From: an uncultured Flavobacterium sp.
Lineage (GTDB): Bacteria > Bacteroidota > Bacteroidia > Flavobacteriales > Flavobacteriaceae
Direction: 5' to 3'
Length of the DNA: 44,684 nt
NCBI RefSeq assembly: GCF_946479975.1
Contig: NZ_CAMLIX010000011.1
Location: 1-44,684, forward strand
Part shown: in pieces, positions 27,001-37,786 of the stretch
Layout of the letters: each line of letters begins with the position of its first letter
Position numbering within the stretch: the first letter of the stretch is position 1
Position numbers and translations under genes: made by a program
The notes under the pieces: generated by a model
Told to the model about the DNA's origin: nothing
Databases searched by the model: none
Seen by the model: the letters and a program-made list of their open reading frames with translations, nothing else

Positions 27001-27118
27001 GAATTCATTTGGAGATGAAAATCAGGCTGTAGCTTCTTATCAAAGAAGATTCTCTGTAATTGGAACCAATACTCCATCAACCAGAAATTATTTATTCGGA
27101 CTTAATTTAACATTTTAA
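24029..27118 (+). CDS. SusC/RagA-type TonB-dependent outer-membrane transporter
   Basis: Imports large glycans, here presumably xylan oligosaccharides, across the outer membrane with energy from TonB. The signal peptide ends near residue 32 (FQSKAQ). A carboxypeptidase-regulatory-like domain (about 33-105) precedes the TonB-box-like segment EVVVIGYGT (111-119). The plug follows at about 120-235 (LQGRLAGVEM, RIRGTRSLTGSNDPLVVLDGVP, IDILKDASATAIYGSRGANGVI). The rest is the 22-strand barrel ending in a C-terminal Phe (LFGLNLTF). The 1029-residue length is typical. The susD gene starts 12 bases after its stop. Expression is likely controlled by the LacI-type operator over its promoter. Confidence 0.97.
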   Translation: MTNQFIASKQKRLRCFCFLMLMFAFSFQSKAQTTVTGTVSDESGPIPGANVNLKGAKNGASTSFDGTYSINVPANGVLVFSFIGLKSKEVAVNGQKNINVKLEEDSNNLKEVVVIGYGTQIKEAVTGSVASLGGKELNEVPAANITQALQGRLAGVEMTQNSSKPGAEMQIRIRGTRSLTGSNDPLVVLDGVPFAGSIGDINPSDIKSIDILKDASATAIYGSRGANGVILVTTLKGRKNQKVTFTYNGFSGIKQVWSKYPMMDSQKFAALRDYTGLYTDGPSESRSTNTDWQSLLYGAGEMINHDISVSGGTETGAYNAGLGYYKEESVLPGQKFERFTLRAGLDQQLNKSIRMGFNTNSNYRITNGDNIGTGTVLGTSPLANPYNADGSLKRTVSMGADDQWVYTRETINRLGDSYVNLQRAFSSYNNIFAEVKIPGIDGLKYRLNTGLNFRTSNSGYYEGQGVFDVNATTLSNAAITNGWSTQWLLENLLMYDKTFAQKHTINFVGLYSNEQFTGQSSRVTRNGITSDAFQFYNLGQSEQEAVITPSDQDYTQWGLTSYMARLMYSYDNRYFISGTVRSDGSSRLSPGNKWVTYPAVSAGWTISNESFLKDKTKINLLKLRAGYGETSNQAVSPYATLGALSTRPYNFGSTNSTGVYVTELPNPNLGWEFSTTWNYGLDFGFFNNRLSGTVEYYKTNTKNLLQRVGLPSTSGVSSYVANVGETENKGYEISLNGTILDNPNGLTWTVGVNFYKNENKLVALASGASRDEANNWFVGYNINSIYDYEKVGLWQEGDPFMAAYEPGPTGINQQGTVVGSIKVKYTGEFNPDGSPKRAINASDRQIIETDPDFQGGFNTNLTYKGFDFGVVGAFKSGGVLISTLYGGASYLNLLNGRRSNVDVDYWTPDNRDGEFPNPRGIRSGDNPKYMSTMGYFDASYVKIRAITLGYTLDANFTRNLGIDKLRLYFTAQNPFVLFSPYHDKSGMDPETNSFGDENQAVASYQRRFSVIGTNTPSTRNYLFGLNLTF

Positions 27119-27130
27119 TCAGATACAGAT

Positions 27131-29074
27131 ATGAAACGATATATATTTAAAAATTTAATTATAGGTTCAGTAGTTTTGTTCTCACTAGCTGGCTGTACTG
27201 ATATTTTAGAAGAAAAACCTCATGATTTTTATGAGCCAGGATACTTTAAAACAGAGTCAGGAGTAATACAAGGATTAACTTCTCATTATGCTCACCTGCG
27301 CTGGATTTATGGACAGGCCTATTTTTATAATGCCTGCCAGACAGGTACAGATGAGAACACGTACGGACAAAGTGCTGATGGAAATTTTAAAGATCACGAT
27401 TTATCTGGGGTAGGAATTATAACGCCTACTTCAAGCCGATCTGATGTACTTTGGGGCAATTCCTATTATGATATTAATACAGCAAGTGGTATTATCGAAA
27501 ATGGTGCTGCAGTAGGTATTGCGACTAATCTGATTGCAGAATCTAAGTTTTTTAGAGGTTTTGATTACTTCTTATTGGTGCAGACTTTCGGTGGTGTTCC
27601 ACTTGATTTAGGAGCAGGAGAACTGAAATTTAATAGTAAACCTTCCAGATATTCAAAACGTAACACCGTACCAGAAGTATACACTAAAGCTATTTTTCCG
27701 GATCTTGTAGCAGCTGTAAATGAATTACCAAATGTACCTAGATTAACTGGAACGGTAACTAAAACTGTAGCACGTTTATTTTTAGCTAAAGCTTACCTAA
27801 CGTATGCGTGGTGGCTTGAAAATCCGAATAATATTCCAACGTATCCAGATACTGCAAGAACAGATCCAGACGGACATAATGCACAATGGTATTTTCAGAA
27901 AGCTTATGATCTAGCTGTTGAAGGAATAAATAATGCGGGTTCTACTTATGGATTGCTGGATACTTATTATGATGTTAATTTGGGTTCCAATGACAGAAAC
28001 AAAGAGGTATTGCTTTATGCTGACCATACCGAAAAGAGTGAATATTATAATGGAGCAAGTCTGACCTTTGGAAGTGGTGGTGCTCCTGATAACTTCGCTG
28101 GCTGGATGGTAACATGGAATTACACTGCTTTAAGAAGTAAAAATGGAACTGCATCGGTTTCTTCTGTACAAAGAGAATCAAATCAATTCTTAGGACGTCC
28201 GTGGGTTAGAATGGCACCGACTATCGAGGTTGTAAAAAATACATTTGCTGATAAAACGAATGATTCAAGATACGATGGAACATTTGCAACAGCTTTCCGT
28301 GGCAATTGGAATCTTGCTGGAACTGGTCTTACAGGAGTGGCAACGCTAACCAATGCGAACGGTCTATCAATTAAACCAGGAGATGCTGTTTTAACATTCC
28401 TAAATGATGAGCCAGCAACAGCTATAACATATCCTACAGGTCAGGGAGACAGTGGTGTTGGAGCAGGAGTTTTACCGGGAAGAGCAGATTATGTTATATC
28501 TCCAAACGGAATAAGTAGAATTGTATATCCAGGTTTTTGGAAATTAGGACCTTACAGAACAGACAATGCAGGAGGACTTGGACAGCCTAACGCTGGAAGT
28601 ACTAGACCGTTTCCTGTTGCGAAATTCTCTGAGTTCTATCTTGTAGCAGCAGAGGCAGCAGTTAAAGGTGCATCAGGATCATTAACTGCAAGATCTCTTA
28701 TAAATGTTTTGAGAGCAAGAGCAGGAAAATGGCGTTGGGATAATAACGGAAACACTGCAAAAATACAGGATAACAGCGCAGCTATGATAAGCGCAACTCC
28801 TGCTGTAATTGATATAAACTATGTATTGGCAGAACGTTCACGTGAATTGTTTGGAGAAGGATACAGATGGTATGATTTAGTGAGAACTCAGAAATGGAAT
28901 GAACTTGCAGGTAAATATTCTATTGGAGGATCTAATTATGGGCAACATACACCTGAAGTGGTAACGAGAATAATTGATGCTCATCATTATTTAAGACCAA
29001 TTCCGCAGGGACAGATCGACGGAATGGAAATGTCAGCAGATGAAAAATTAGCATATCAAAACCCTGGATATTAA
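27131..29074 (+). CDS. SusD/RagB-family surface glycan-binding lipoprotein
   Basis: Forms the lid of the SusC barrel and captures glycans at the cell surface. The N-terminus has a lipoprotein signal with lipobox SLAGC (Cys 22). SusD-like TPR helices occupy the N-terminal half (DILEEKPHDFYEPGYFKTESGVIQ near 24-47, and an ESKFFRGFDYFLLVQTFGGVPL segment near 137-158). The RagB/SusD C-terminal domain includes the KFSEFYLVAAEAAVKGASGS and LAERSRELFGEGYRWYDLVR segments. The 647-residue length is at the long end for the family. It is adjacent to susC (12 bases) and is followed by a hairpin that may lower read-through to the enzyme genes. Confidence 0.96.
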   Translation: MKRYIFKNLIIGSVVLFSLAGCTDILEEKPHDFYEPGYFKTESGVIQGLTSHYAHLRWIYGQAYFYNACQTGTDENTYGQSADGNFKDHDLSGVGIITPTSSRSDVLWGNSYYDINTASGIIENGAAVGIATNLIAESKFFRGFDYFLLVQTFGGVPLDLGAGELKFNSKPSRYSKRNTVPEVYTKAIFPDLVAAVNELPNVPRLTGTVTKTVARLFLAKAYLTYAWWLENPNNIPTYPDTARTDPDGHNAQWYFQKAYDLAVEGINNAGSTYGLLDTYYDVNLGSNDRNKEVLLYADHTEKSEYYNGASLTFGSGGAPDNFAGWMVTWNYTALRSKNGTASVSSVQRESNQFLGRPWVRMAPTIEVVKNTFADKTNDSRYDGTFATAFRGNWNLAGTGLTGVATLTNANGLSIKPGDAVLTFLNDEPATAITYPTGQGDSGVGAGVLPGRADYVISPNGISRIVYPGFWKLGPYRTDNAGGLGQPNAGSTRPFPVAKFSEFYLVAAEAAVKGASGSLTARSLINVLRARAGKWRWDNNGNTAKIQDNSAAMISATPAVIDINYVLAERSRELFGEGYRWYDLVRTQKWNELAGKYSIGGSNYGQHTPEVVTRIIDAHHYLRPIPQGQIDGMEMSADEKLAYQNPGY

Positions 29075-29166
29075 GTTAAGTTGAGTTAAGTTGCATGCCT
29101 GATTACTTTTTATAAGTTATGATTTTATAATTTTAACTTATAGCAGATTTTAAGTTTGTGTTAGTT

Positions 29167-29195
29167 AAAGCCGAGAGAATTCTTTCGGCTTTTTA
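29167..29195 (+). terminator. Hairpin between susD and the GH43 gene
   Basis: AAAGCCGA (29167-29174) pairs with TCGGCTTT (29185-29192), with further weak inner pairs, and five T in a row lie at 29190-29194. It sits mid-operon, 93 bases past the susD stop, and likely acts as a partial terminator or 3'-end stabiliser, giving more susCD than enzyme mRNA. Note the direct repeats AGTTAAGTTG just before it (29073-29095). Confidence 0.7.
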
Positions 29196-29230
29196 ATAAT
29201 TATTTTGATTGATTTAAATAAAAATAAACC

Positions 29231-30961
29231 ATGATTACAAGAAAAGTACTTTTTTTATTCACAATAGGATTTTTATGTTTTTGTTCTCTGACGGCTCAGG
29301 AGAAAAATTCAAAGAAAAAAACAAACGGTAAATCGCCTGTTTTTTCTACTGCTCAATATCAGGGAGATGATGAGATTTATAAAAAAAATCCATTAAAAGA
29401 AGATGAATTTTATTCTCCAATTTTACAAGGATGTTACCCTGATCCAGCCATAACAAGAAAAGGAGACGATTATTACATGGTGTGTTCGTCGTTTGCTATG
29501 TTTCCAGGAGTGCCAATTTTTCATTCTAAAGATTTGGTAAACTGGACCGATTTGGGTGGTGTATTAAATAAGGTTTCAGAATTTAATCCTCATGATACAG
29601 GTATCAGCTCTGGGGTTTATGCGCCTGGAATTACCTACAATCCGCACAACGATACTTTCTATATGATTGTAACAGCGTTTACAGGTAATATGGGAAATAT
29701 TATTGTAAAAACGAAGGATCCAAAAAAAGGATGGGGAAGTCCGATTAAATTAGATTTTAACGGCATTGATCCTTCTATTTTCTTCGATGATAACGGAAAA
29801 GGCTATGTTGTGCACAATGATGCTCCAGATAAAGGAAAAGAAATTTACAACGGACATCGTGTGATTAAAGTATGGGAATACGATACAGAAAAAGATCAGG
29901 TAATTCCAGGTACAGATAAAATTATTGTAGATGGAGGTGTTGATCTTTCTAAAAAACCAATTTGGATTGAAGCTCCTCATTTGTATAAAAAAAACAATCA
30001 TTATTATTTAATGTGTGCAGAAGGTGGTACAGGAGGAAATCATAGTGAAGTTGTTTTTATAAGTGATAATCCAAAAGGACCTTTTAAACCATCGACTAAT
30101 AATCCGATTTTAACGCAGAGACATTTCCCTCAAAACAGAGTCAATAAAGTAGATTGGGCAGGTCATGCCGATTTAGTTTTAGGACCAGATAATAAATATT
30201 ACGGCGTATTTTTGGGAATTCGTCCAAATGAAAAAGACAGAGTAAACGCAGGACGTGAAACATTTATGCTTCCTGTAGACTGGTCAGGTACTTTTCCTGT
30301 TTTCGAAAACGGATTAGTTCCGATGGGACCAAAATTAAAAATGCCAAACGGTGTGGTCAACAAAACGGGGAAAGATGGCTTTTTTCCAAACGGCAATTTT
30401 ACATTTACAGAGAACTTTACCTCAGATAAATTAGATTACAGATGGATTGGATTAAGAGGGCCAAGAGAGCATTTTATTTCTATTGGTAAAAAAGGATTAG
30501 AGATAAATCCGTTTCCAGTAAATATCAAGGAATTAAAACCAACATCTACCTTATTTTACAGACAGCAGCACAATACTTTTTCTTTTTCGACTTCATTAGA
30601 TTATAAACCAGAATCTGAGAAAGATTTGGCTGGAATTGTATGCCTTCAAAATGAACGTTTTAATTATGTTTTTGGAATTACTAAAAAAGGAAAAGATGCT
30701 TATATCCTGTTAGAAAGAACAGAAAACGGAAAATCAGAAACTTTATTCAGCAACAAAATTGACTATAAAGGAGCGGTGCGTTTACAGGTAAAAGCTGTGG
30801 GAGATAATTATCAGTTCAGTTATGCTTTGAATGGAGGTGCTTTTGAAAACTTAGGAAGTCCAGTTTCAGGAGATATTCTTTCAACCAACATTGCCGGTGG
30901 ATTTACAGGAGCTTTGGTAGGTTTGTATGCTACTTCAGCCAATAATTCAGTTCCAAAATAA
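29231..30961 (+). CDS. GH43 beta-xylosidase-type enzyme with C-terminal concanavalin-like domain, secreted
   Basis: Likely a beta-xylosidase or alpha-L-arabinofuranosidase on xylan fragments. A signal peptide covers about 1-22 (GFLCFCSLTAQ), then a charged linker. The propeller domain spans about 60-375, with base D71 in CYPDPAITRKGDDYYMV, D180 in FNGIDPSIFF and acid E247 in WIEAPHL. The C-terminal beta-sandwich (about 395-576; FRQQHNTFSFSTSL-like start and CLQNERFNYVFGI) is the GH43_C2-type domain that contributes to the active site in xylosidases. It is the first enzyme after SusD; the SGNH esterase gene follows after 47 bases. Confidence 0.93.
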   Translation: MITRKVLFLFTIGFLCFCSLTAQEKNSKKKTNGKSPVFSTAQYQGDDEIYKKNPLKEDEFYSPILQGCYPDPAITRKGDDYYMVCSSFAMFPGVPIFHSKDLVNWTDLGGVLNKVSEFNPHDTGISSGVYAPGITYNPHNDTFYMIVTAFTGNMGNIIVKTKDPKKGWGSPIKLDFNGIDPSIFFDDNGKGYVVHNDAPDKGKEIYNGHRVIKVWEYDTEKDQVIPGTDKIIVDGGVDLSKKPIWIEAPHLYKKNNHYYLMCAEGGTGGNHSEVVFISDNPKGPFKPSTNNPILTQRHFPQNRVNKVDWAGHADLVLGPDNKYYGVFLGIRPNEKDRVNAGRETFMLPVDWSGTFPVFENGLVPMGPKLKMPNGVVNKTGKDGFFPNGNFTFTENFTSDKLDYRWIGLRGPREHFISIGKKGLEINPFPVNIKELKPTSTLFYRQQHNTFSFSTSLDYKPESEKDLAGIVCLQNERFNYVFGITKKGKDAYILLERTENGKSETLFSNKIDYKGAVRLQVKAVGDNYQFSYALNGGAFENLGSPVSGDILSTNIAGGFTGALVGLYATSANNSVPK

Positions 30962-31008
30962 AGTACTTTTTGAAAAATAGTAGTTTTTAAATTTTAAAAA
31001 TAAATAGA

Positions 31009-32238
31009 ATGAGAAGATATTTAAAATACGCACTGATTTTACCGCTTTTTATTTTAATAACAGCATGTAAAAGCCAGACAGTGGTAAATTCTTCTGCAAA
31101 AGCCACTCCTGAAAACTGGGTAGGATCTTGGGCCTGCGCGCAAATGTTAGTAGAGCCCAACAATATGCCTCCCGCTGCAGGTTTGGCCGAAAATACACTT
31201 CGACAAATTGTAAAAGTTTCAATAGGAGGAGAAAATGTTCGGCTGCGTTTTTCAAATTTATTCAGTGATCAGCCTACAGTTTTAAAAAAGGTCAGTATCG
31301 CCAATGTGGTTAATGCTCCTGCAGTTGATAAAAACACGCAAAGAAATTTAAGTTTTAATGGAAATCAAGAAATAACCTTAAATCCGGGACATGAAGTTTT
31401 TTCTGATGTGTTAAATTTTAAATTAACTCCGGGTCAACTGCTTGCCATAACCATTTATTATGGAGCCTCATCGCAAAAAACATCAGGACATCCAGGGTCG
31501 AGAACAACATCTTATATTTTACAAGGCGATCATAGCAGCAACGAAAATTTTTCTGATGCTGTAAAAACAGATCATTGGTATACCATTATGGGATTGGATG
31601 TAAAGGCATCAAAAAATACGTTTAATATAGTTTGCTTAGGAAATTCCATTACAGACGGACGCAGTTCTGGGACAAACAAACAAAACCGCTGGACAGATAT
31701 TTTAGCGGCAAGACTTAGAGCAGAAAAAACAACGGAGAATATCGGGGTTTTGAATTTAGGAATTGGTGGAAATTGTGTGGTAAAGGGCGGTCTAGGCCCA
31801 ACAGCTTTAGACCGTTTTGATCGTGATGTACTTTCTCAGGCAGGTACAAAATGGCTTGTAATTTTAGAAGGAATAAATGATATCGGCGGACTTAAACGTG
31901 CAGAAGATGCTTCCGCGAAAGCGCAGGAAATTATAGAAGCTTACAAAATTATGATACAAAAAGCACACGCCAAAGGAATCAAAGTCTATGGATGCACTAT
32001 TCTACCTTTTCAAAAATCATTTTATGATGCGCCTTTTAAACAAGAAGCAAGAGATATTGTAAATACATGGATTCGAAATAACAATTTTGATGCAGTAATA
32101 GATTTTGATAAAGAAATGTCTTCAAAAGAAGATCCTAAAACCATTTTAGCAAACATGCATGATGGCGATTTTTTACATCCTAATGAACTGGGATATCAAA
32201 GAATGGGTGATGTCATTGATCTAAATTTATTTAAGTAA
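31009..32238 (+). CDS. SGNH/GDSL-family esterase lipoprotein, probable acetylxylan esterase
   Basis: Predicted to remove O-acetyl groups from xylan. The N-terminus is a lipoprotein signal with lipobox LITAC (Cys 20). Residues about 36-195 form a beta-rich domain; the SGNH catalytic domain covers about 203-409. The SGNH blocks are visible: nucleophile S213 in CLGNSITDG, the oxyanion Gly in LNLGIGGN, N289 in EGIND, and the D386/H389 pair in DGDFLHP. The 409-residue length and the N-terminal domain are found in many Bacteroidota GDSL proteins. Placement between GH43 and a second esterase gene supports a deacetylase role, but the exact ester is inferred. Confidence 0.88.
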   Translation: MRRYLKYALILPLFILITACKSQTVVNSSAKATPENWVGSWACAQMLVEPNNMPPAAGLAENTLRQIVKVSIGGENVRLRFSNLFSDQPTVLKKVSIANVVNAPAVDKNTQRNLSFNGNQEITLNPGHEVFSDVLNFKLTPGQLLAITIYYGASSQKTSGHPGSRTTSYILQGDHSSNENFSDAVKTDHWYTIMGLDVKASKNTFNIVCLGNSITDGRSSGTNKQNRWTDILAARLRAEKTTENIGVLNLGIGGNCVVKGGLGPTALDRFDRDVLSQAGTKWLVILEGINDIGGLKRAEDASAKAQEIIEAYKIMIQKAHAKGIKVYGCTILPFQKSFYDAPFKQEARDIVNTWIRNNNFDAVIDFDKEMSSKEDPKTILANMHDGDFLHPNELGYQRMGDVIDLNLFK

Positions 32239-32252
32239 AAAAGAAATTGAAA

Positions 32253-32315
32253 TTAATGAAACGCCTTTTTTAAGTTTAGCCAAACTCTTGGCAACTATGT
32301 TTCTATGTGTTAAAA
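32253..32315. repeat. Intergenic repeat, copy 3 (truncated, right half only)
   Basis: Starts TTAATGAAACGCCTTTTTTA and ends with ACTATGTTTCTATGTGTTAA, both matching the right half of copy 1 and the reverse complement of the left half of copy 2. The left half is absent; the SGNH coding sequence ends 14 bases before it. Confidence 0.65.
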
Positions 32316-32383
32316 ATAATTTCACCCAACAGGTTTGTAAAAACATATAGCAGCCAGTTTGTTCTGGCAGTAAAATAAATTAA

Positions 32384-35110
<2,727 letters not shown>

Positions 35111-35178
35111 AAAATAGAAGTAATGCAAAGATTGTGATTTCAACTAAAATGGAATCTGTAATGAATGAAAAATAACTC

Positions 35179-37701
35179 ATGAAAAACTATTCTACATTTA
35201 TAATTACCCTGCTTATTGCTTTGATAAGTACGATTTCAAAAGCGTCACAGCCCTTTATAACAGAAAATCGAAGTCAGAATGTTATGGTGCTGAAAGAGAA
35301 ATCTTTGTCACTTTCTTTTTTTGTAAATTCAAATTTAGATGCAGGAGTTTTGCGTGCGGTAAACAATCTTCAATCTGATTTTGAAAAAGTTACAGGACAG
35401 CGTCCAACTATTTTAAATCAAAATCCAACTAGTGCATCACCGCTTATTATAATTGGAATGATCGGATCAAATTCGGTTATCGATGATTTAATTAAACAAA
35501 AAAAAATCGACGGAAAAGAACTCAAAGGTAAAAATGAAAAATTTATCATTCAGCATATTAAAAATCCATTTAAAGGAGTAGATGAAGCAATCGTGATAGC
35601 AGGAAGTGACAAACGCGGCACCATTTACGGCATTTATGAATTATCGAAACAAATTGGAGTTTCTCCTTGGTATTACTGGGCAGATATACCGGTAAAACAA
35701 AAAGAAAATTTATACTTTATTAAAGGAGTTTACACTGATGGAGAGCCAGCTGTAAAGTACAGAGGAATTTTTCTTAATGATGAAGCGCCTGCTTTAAGCG
35801 GTTGGGCAAAAGCTACTTTTGGTGGTTTTAACAGTAAGTTTTATGAGAAAGTTTTTGAATTGCTGCTCAGGCTGAAAGGCAATTACATTTGGCCGGCAAT
35901 GTGGGGAAATGCATTTTATGACGATGATGCGGCGAGCGGACCTTTGGCGAACGAAATGGGAGTTGTCGTAGGAACTTCTCATCATGAACCAATGGCTTTG
36001 GCGCAGACAGACTGGCGACGCTACATTAAGAAAAATAATTTACCGAATATCTGGGATTATTCTAAAAATAAAACCGTTTTAGACGAATTCTGGAAAACGG
36101 GAATTCAGCGAAGTAAAAATTGGGAAAAGCTCGTAACGATTGGAATGCGCGGCGACGGAGACGAAGCCATGAGTGAAGGTACAAACATTAGTCTGCTGGA
36201 AAATATCGTAAAAGAACAGCGTAAAATTATAGAGAAAGAAACGGGGCAAAAAGCAGAAAAAACACCTCAGGTTTGGGCTTTATATAAAGAAGTTCAAGAT
36301 TATTACGATCAGGGAATGCGTGTTCCTGATGATGTAATTCTTTTATTTTGTGATGACAATTGGGGCAATGTGCGCAAACTTCCAGATCCTTCTAAACCTT
36401 TACACAAAGGCGGATACGGCATTTATTATCACTTTGATTATGTGGGCGCACCTCGAAATTCAAAATGGATTAATATTAGTCCGATACAAAGGGTTTGGGA
36501 ACAAATGAATCTTAGTTATGAAAACGGAGTCGATAAAGTTTGGATTGTAAATGTGGGTGATTTAAAACCAATGGAATTTCCAATCAGTTTCTTTTTAGAT
36601 ATGGCTTGGAATCCTAAAAACTTCAATTCGCAAAATCTTTTTCAATATACAGAAAACTGGACAACAGCGCAGTTTGGGAGTAAATTCTCTAAAGATATTG
36701 CCAGATTATTAGATACTTATCCAAAATTCAATCGTCGCGTAACTCCAGAAATGCTGGACAGCAAAACCTATTCTTTAGAAAACTATAACGAATTTGAAAC
36801 GGTTGTCAATGACTATAAAAATTTAGCGCTTGACGCCTACAGAATTTACAATGAACTTCCTAACGAATATAAAGATGCTTATTTTCAACTGGTTTTATAT
36901 CCCATAGATGCTTGCAGTAATCTTTATGAAATGTATTTCGCACAAGCGAAAAACAGAAAACTGGCAGCCGAGAAAAATAGTCTTGCGAATTATTACGCCG
37001 ATGAGGTCAAAGTAAAATTTGAACGAGATTCAATCCTTCAAAATAAATACAATAATGAAATTTCAGGTGGCAAATGGACTCATATTATGGATCAAATGCG
37101 AATTGGGTATAAAGCCTGGCATGATACTCCAAAAAACATACTGCCAGAAATACAATATGTGTCAGATAGCGAGTCTATTGAACCAAAAATATTTATCGAA
37201 AAAGACGGTTATGTTTCGATAGAAGCAGCACATTATTCTAAAATAAATAACTCGAAAAAAATACATTGGGAAATCCTTCCAAATTTCGGAAAAACACTTA
37301 GCGGTATTACGACTTTTCCTCAAAACAGTTATCCTTCGGCAGATGATAATGTCTTTGTAGAATATGAAATAAATTTTACTTCTACAGGAGAATTTACAGT
37401 AGAACTTCTACTGGCGCCGACACTTAACTTTAACAGCAACAAGGGACTTCGATATGAAATTTCTTTTGATGGAGAAAAACCTCAGGTCGTAAATTTTAAC
37501 GGCAACTACAAAGGAGAATTAGGAAAATGGCAGGCAGAACACATGATTCATTCTGCTACGAAACATAGTATTCTCAAAGCTGGAAAACACATTTTACGTT
37601 TTAGGGTTTTAGAACCTGGAATTGTATTGCAAAAGATTTTAATAGATACAGGCGGTTTAAAACCTTCTTATTTAGGTGCTCCTGAAAGTGTTAGAGAATA
37701 A
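35179..37701 (+). CDS. GH115 xylan alpha-1,2-glucuronidase, secreted
   Basis: Removes (4-O-methyl)glucuronic acid from internal xylose units of glucuronoxylan. The signal peptide is about 1-23 (ALISTISKAS). An N-terminal domain (about 30-180) includes AGSDKRGTIYGIYELSKQIGV-type sequence. The catalytic TIM barrel from about 193 starts KYRGIFLNDEAPALSGW and holds LKGNYIWPAMWGNAF, SHHEPM (267-272) and GMRGDGDEAM, all typical of GH115. A helical domain follows, then a C-terminal beta domain at about 670-835. The 840-residue length is normal for the family. It starts 68 bases after the esterase gene. I do not assign single catalytic residues because the family mechanism is less clear from sequence alone. 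Confidence 0.95.
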   Translation: MKNYSTFIITLLIALISTISKASQPFITENRSQNVMVLKEKSLSLSFFVNSNLDAGVLRAVNNLQSDFEKVTGQRPTILNQNPTSASPLIIIGMIGSNSVIDDLIKQKKIDGKELKGKNEKFIIQHIKNPFKGVDEAIVIAGSDKRGTIYGIYELSKQIGVSPWYYWADIPVKQKENLYFIKGVYTDGEPAVKYRGIFLNDEAPALSGWAKATFGGFNSKFYEKVFELLLRLKGNYIWPAMWGNAFYDDDAASGPLANEMGVVVGTSHHEPMALAQTDWRRYIKKNNLPNIWDYSKNKTVLDEFWKTGIQRSKNWEKLVTIGMRGDGDEAMSEGTNISLLENIVKEQRKIIEKETGQKAEKTPQVWALYKEVQDYYDQGMRVPDDVILLFCDDNWGNVRKLPDPSKPLHKGGYGIYYHFDYVGAPRNSKWINISPIQRVWEQMNLSYENGVDKVWIVNVGDLKPMEFPISFFLDMAWNPKNFNSQNLFQYTENWTTAQFGSKFSKDIARLLDTYPKFNRRVTPEMLDSKTYSLENYNEFETVVNDYKNLALDAYRIYNELPNEYKDAYFQLVLYPIDACSNLYEMYFAQAKNRKLAAEKNSLANYYADEVKVKFERDSILQNKYNNEISGGKWTHIMDQMRIGYKAWHDTPKNILPEIQYVSDSESIEPKIFIEKDGYVSIEAAHYSKINNSKKIHWEILPNFGKTLSGITTFPQNSYPSADDNVFVEYEINFTSTGEFTVELLLAPTLNFNSNKGLRYEISFDGEKPQVVNFNGNYKGELGKWQAEHMIHSATKHSILKAGKHILRFRVLEPGIVLQKILIDTGGLKPSYLGAPESVRE

Positions 37702-37729
37702 ATCCTCGTTTAAGTAAGATGTATTGAAA

Positions 37730-37756
37730 AAAAAAGTGTAAATTTTACACTTTTTT
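37730..37756. terminator. Hairpin between GH115 and GH127 genes
   Basis: AAAAAAGTGTAAA (37730-37742) and TTTACACTTTTTT (37744-37756) are exact reverse complements around one base; a real loop would open the innermost pairs. The A-run/T-run flanks make it terminator-like on both strands. It lies inside the predicted operon, so it may be a partial terminator. Confidence 0.65.
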
Positions 37757-37786
37757 GCTAAATAACTTCAAACCAAAAATCTCAAG

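Noticed and set aside
29151..29158. TAAGTTTG as a promoter for the GH43 after susD
   Set aside because: No TTG at a suitable distance upstream, and transcription would start directly into the 29167 hairpin.
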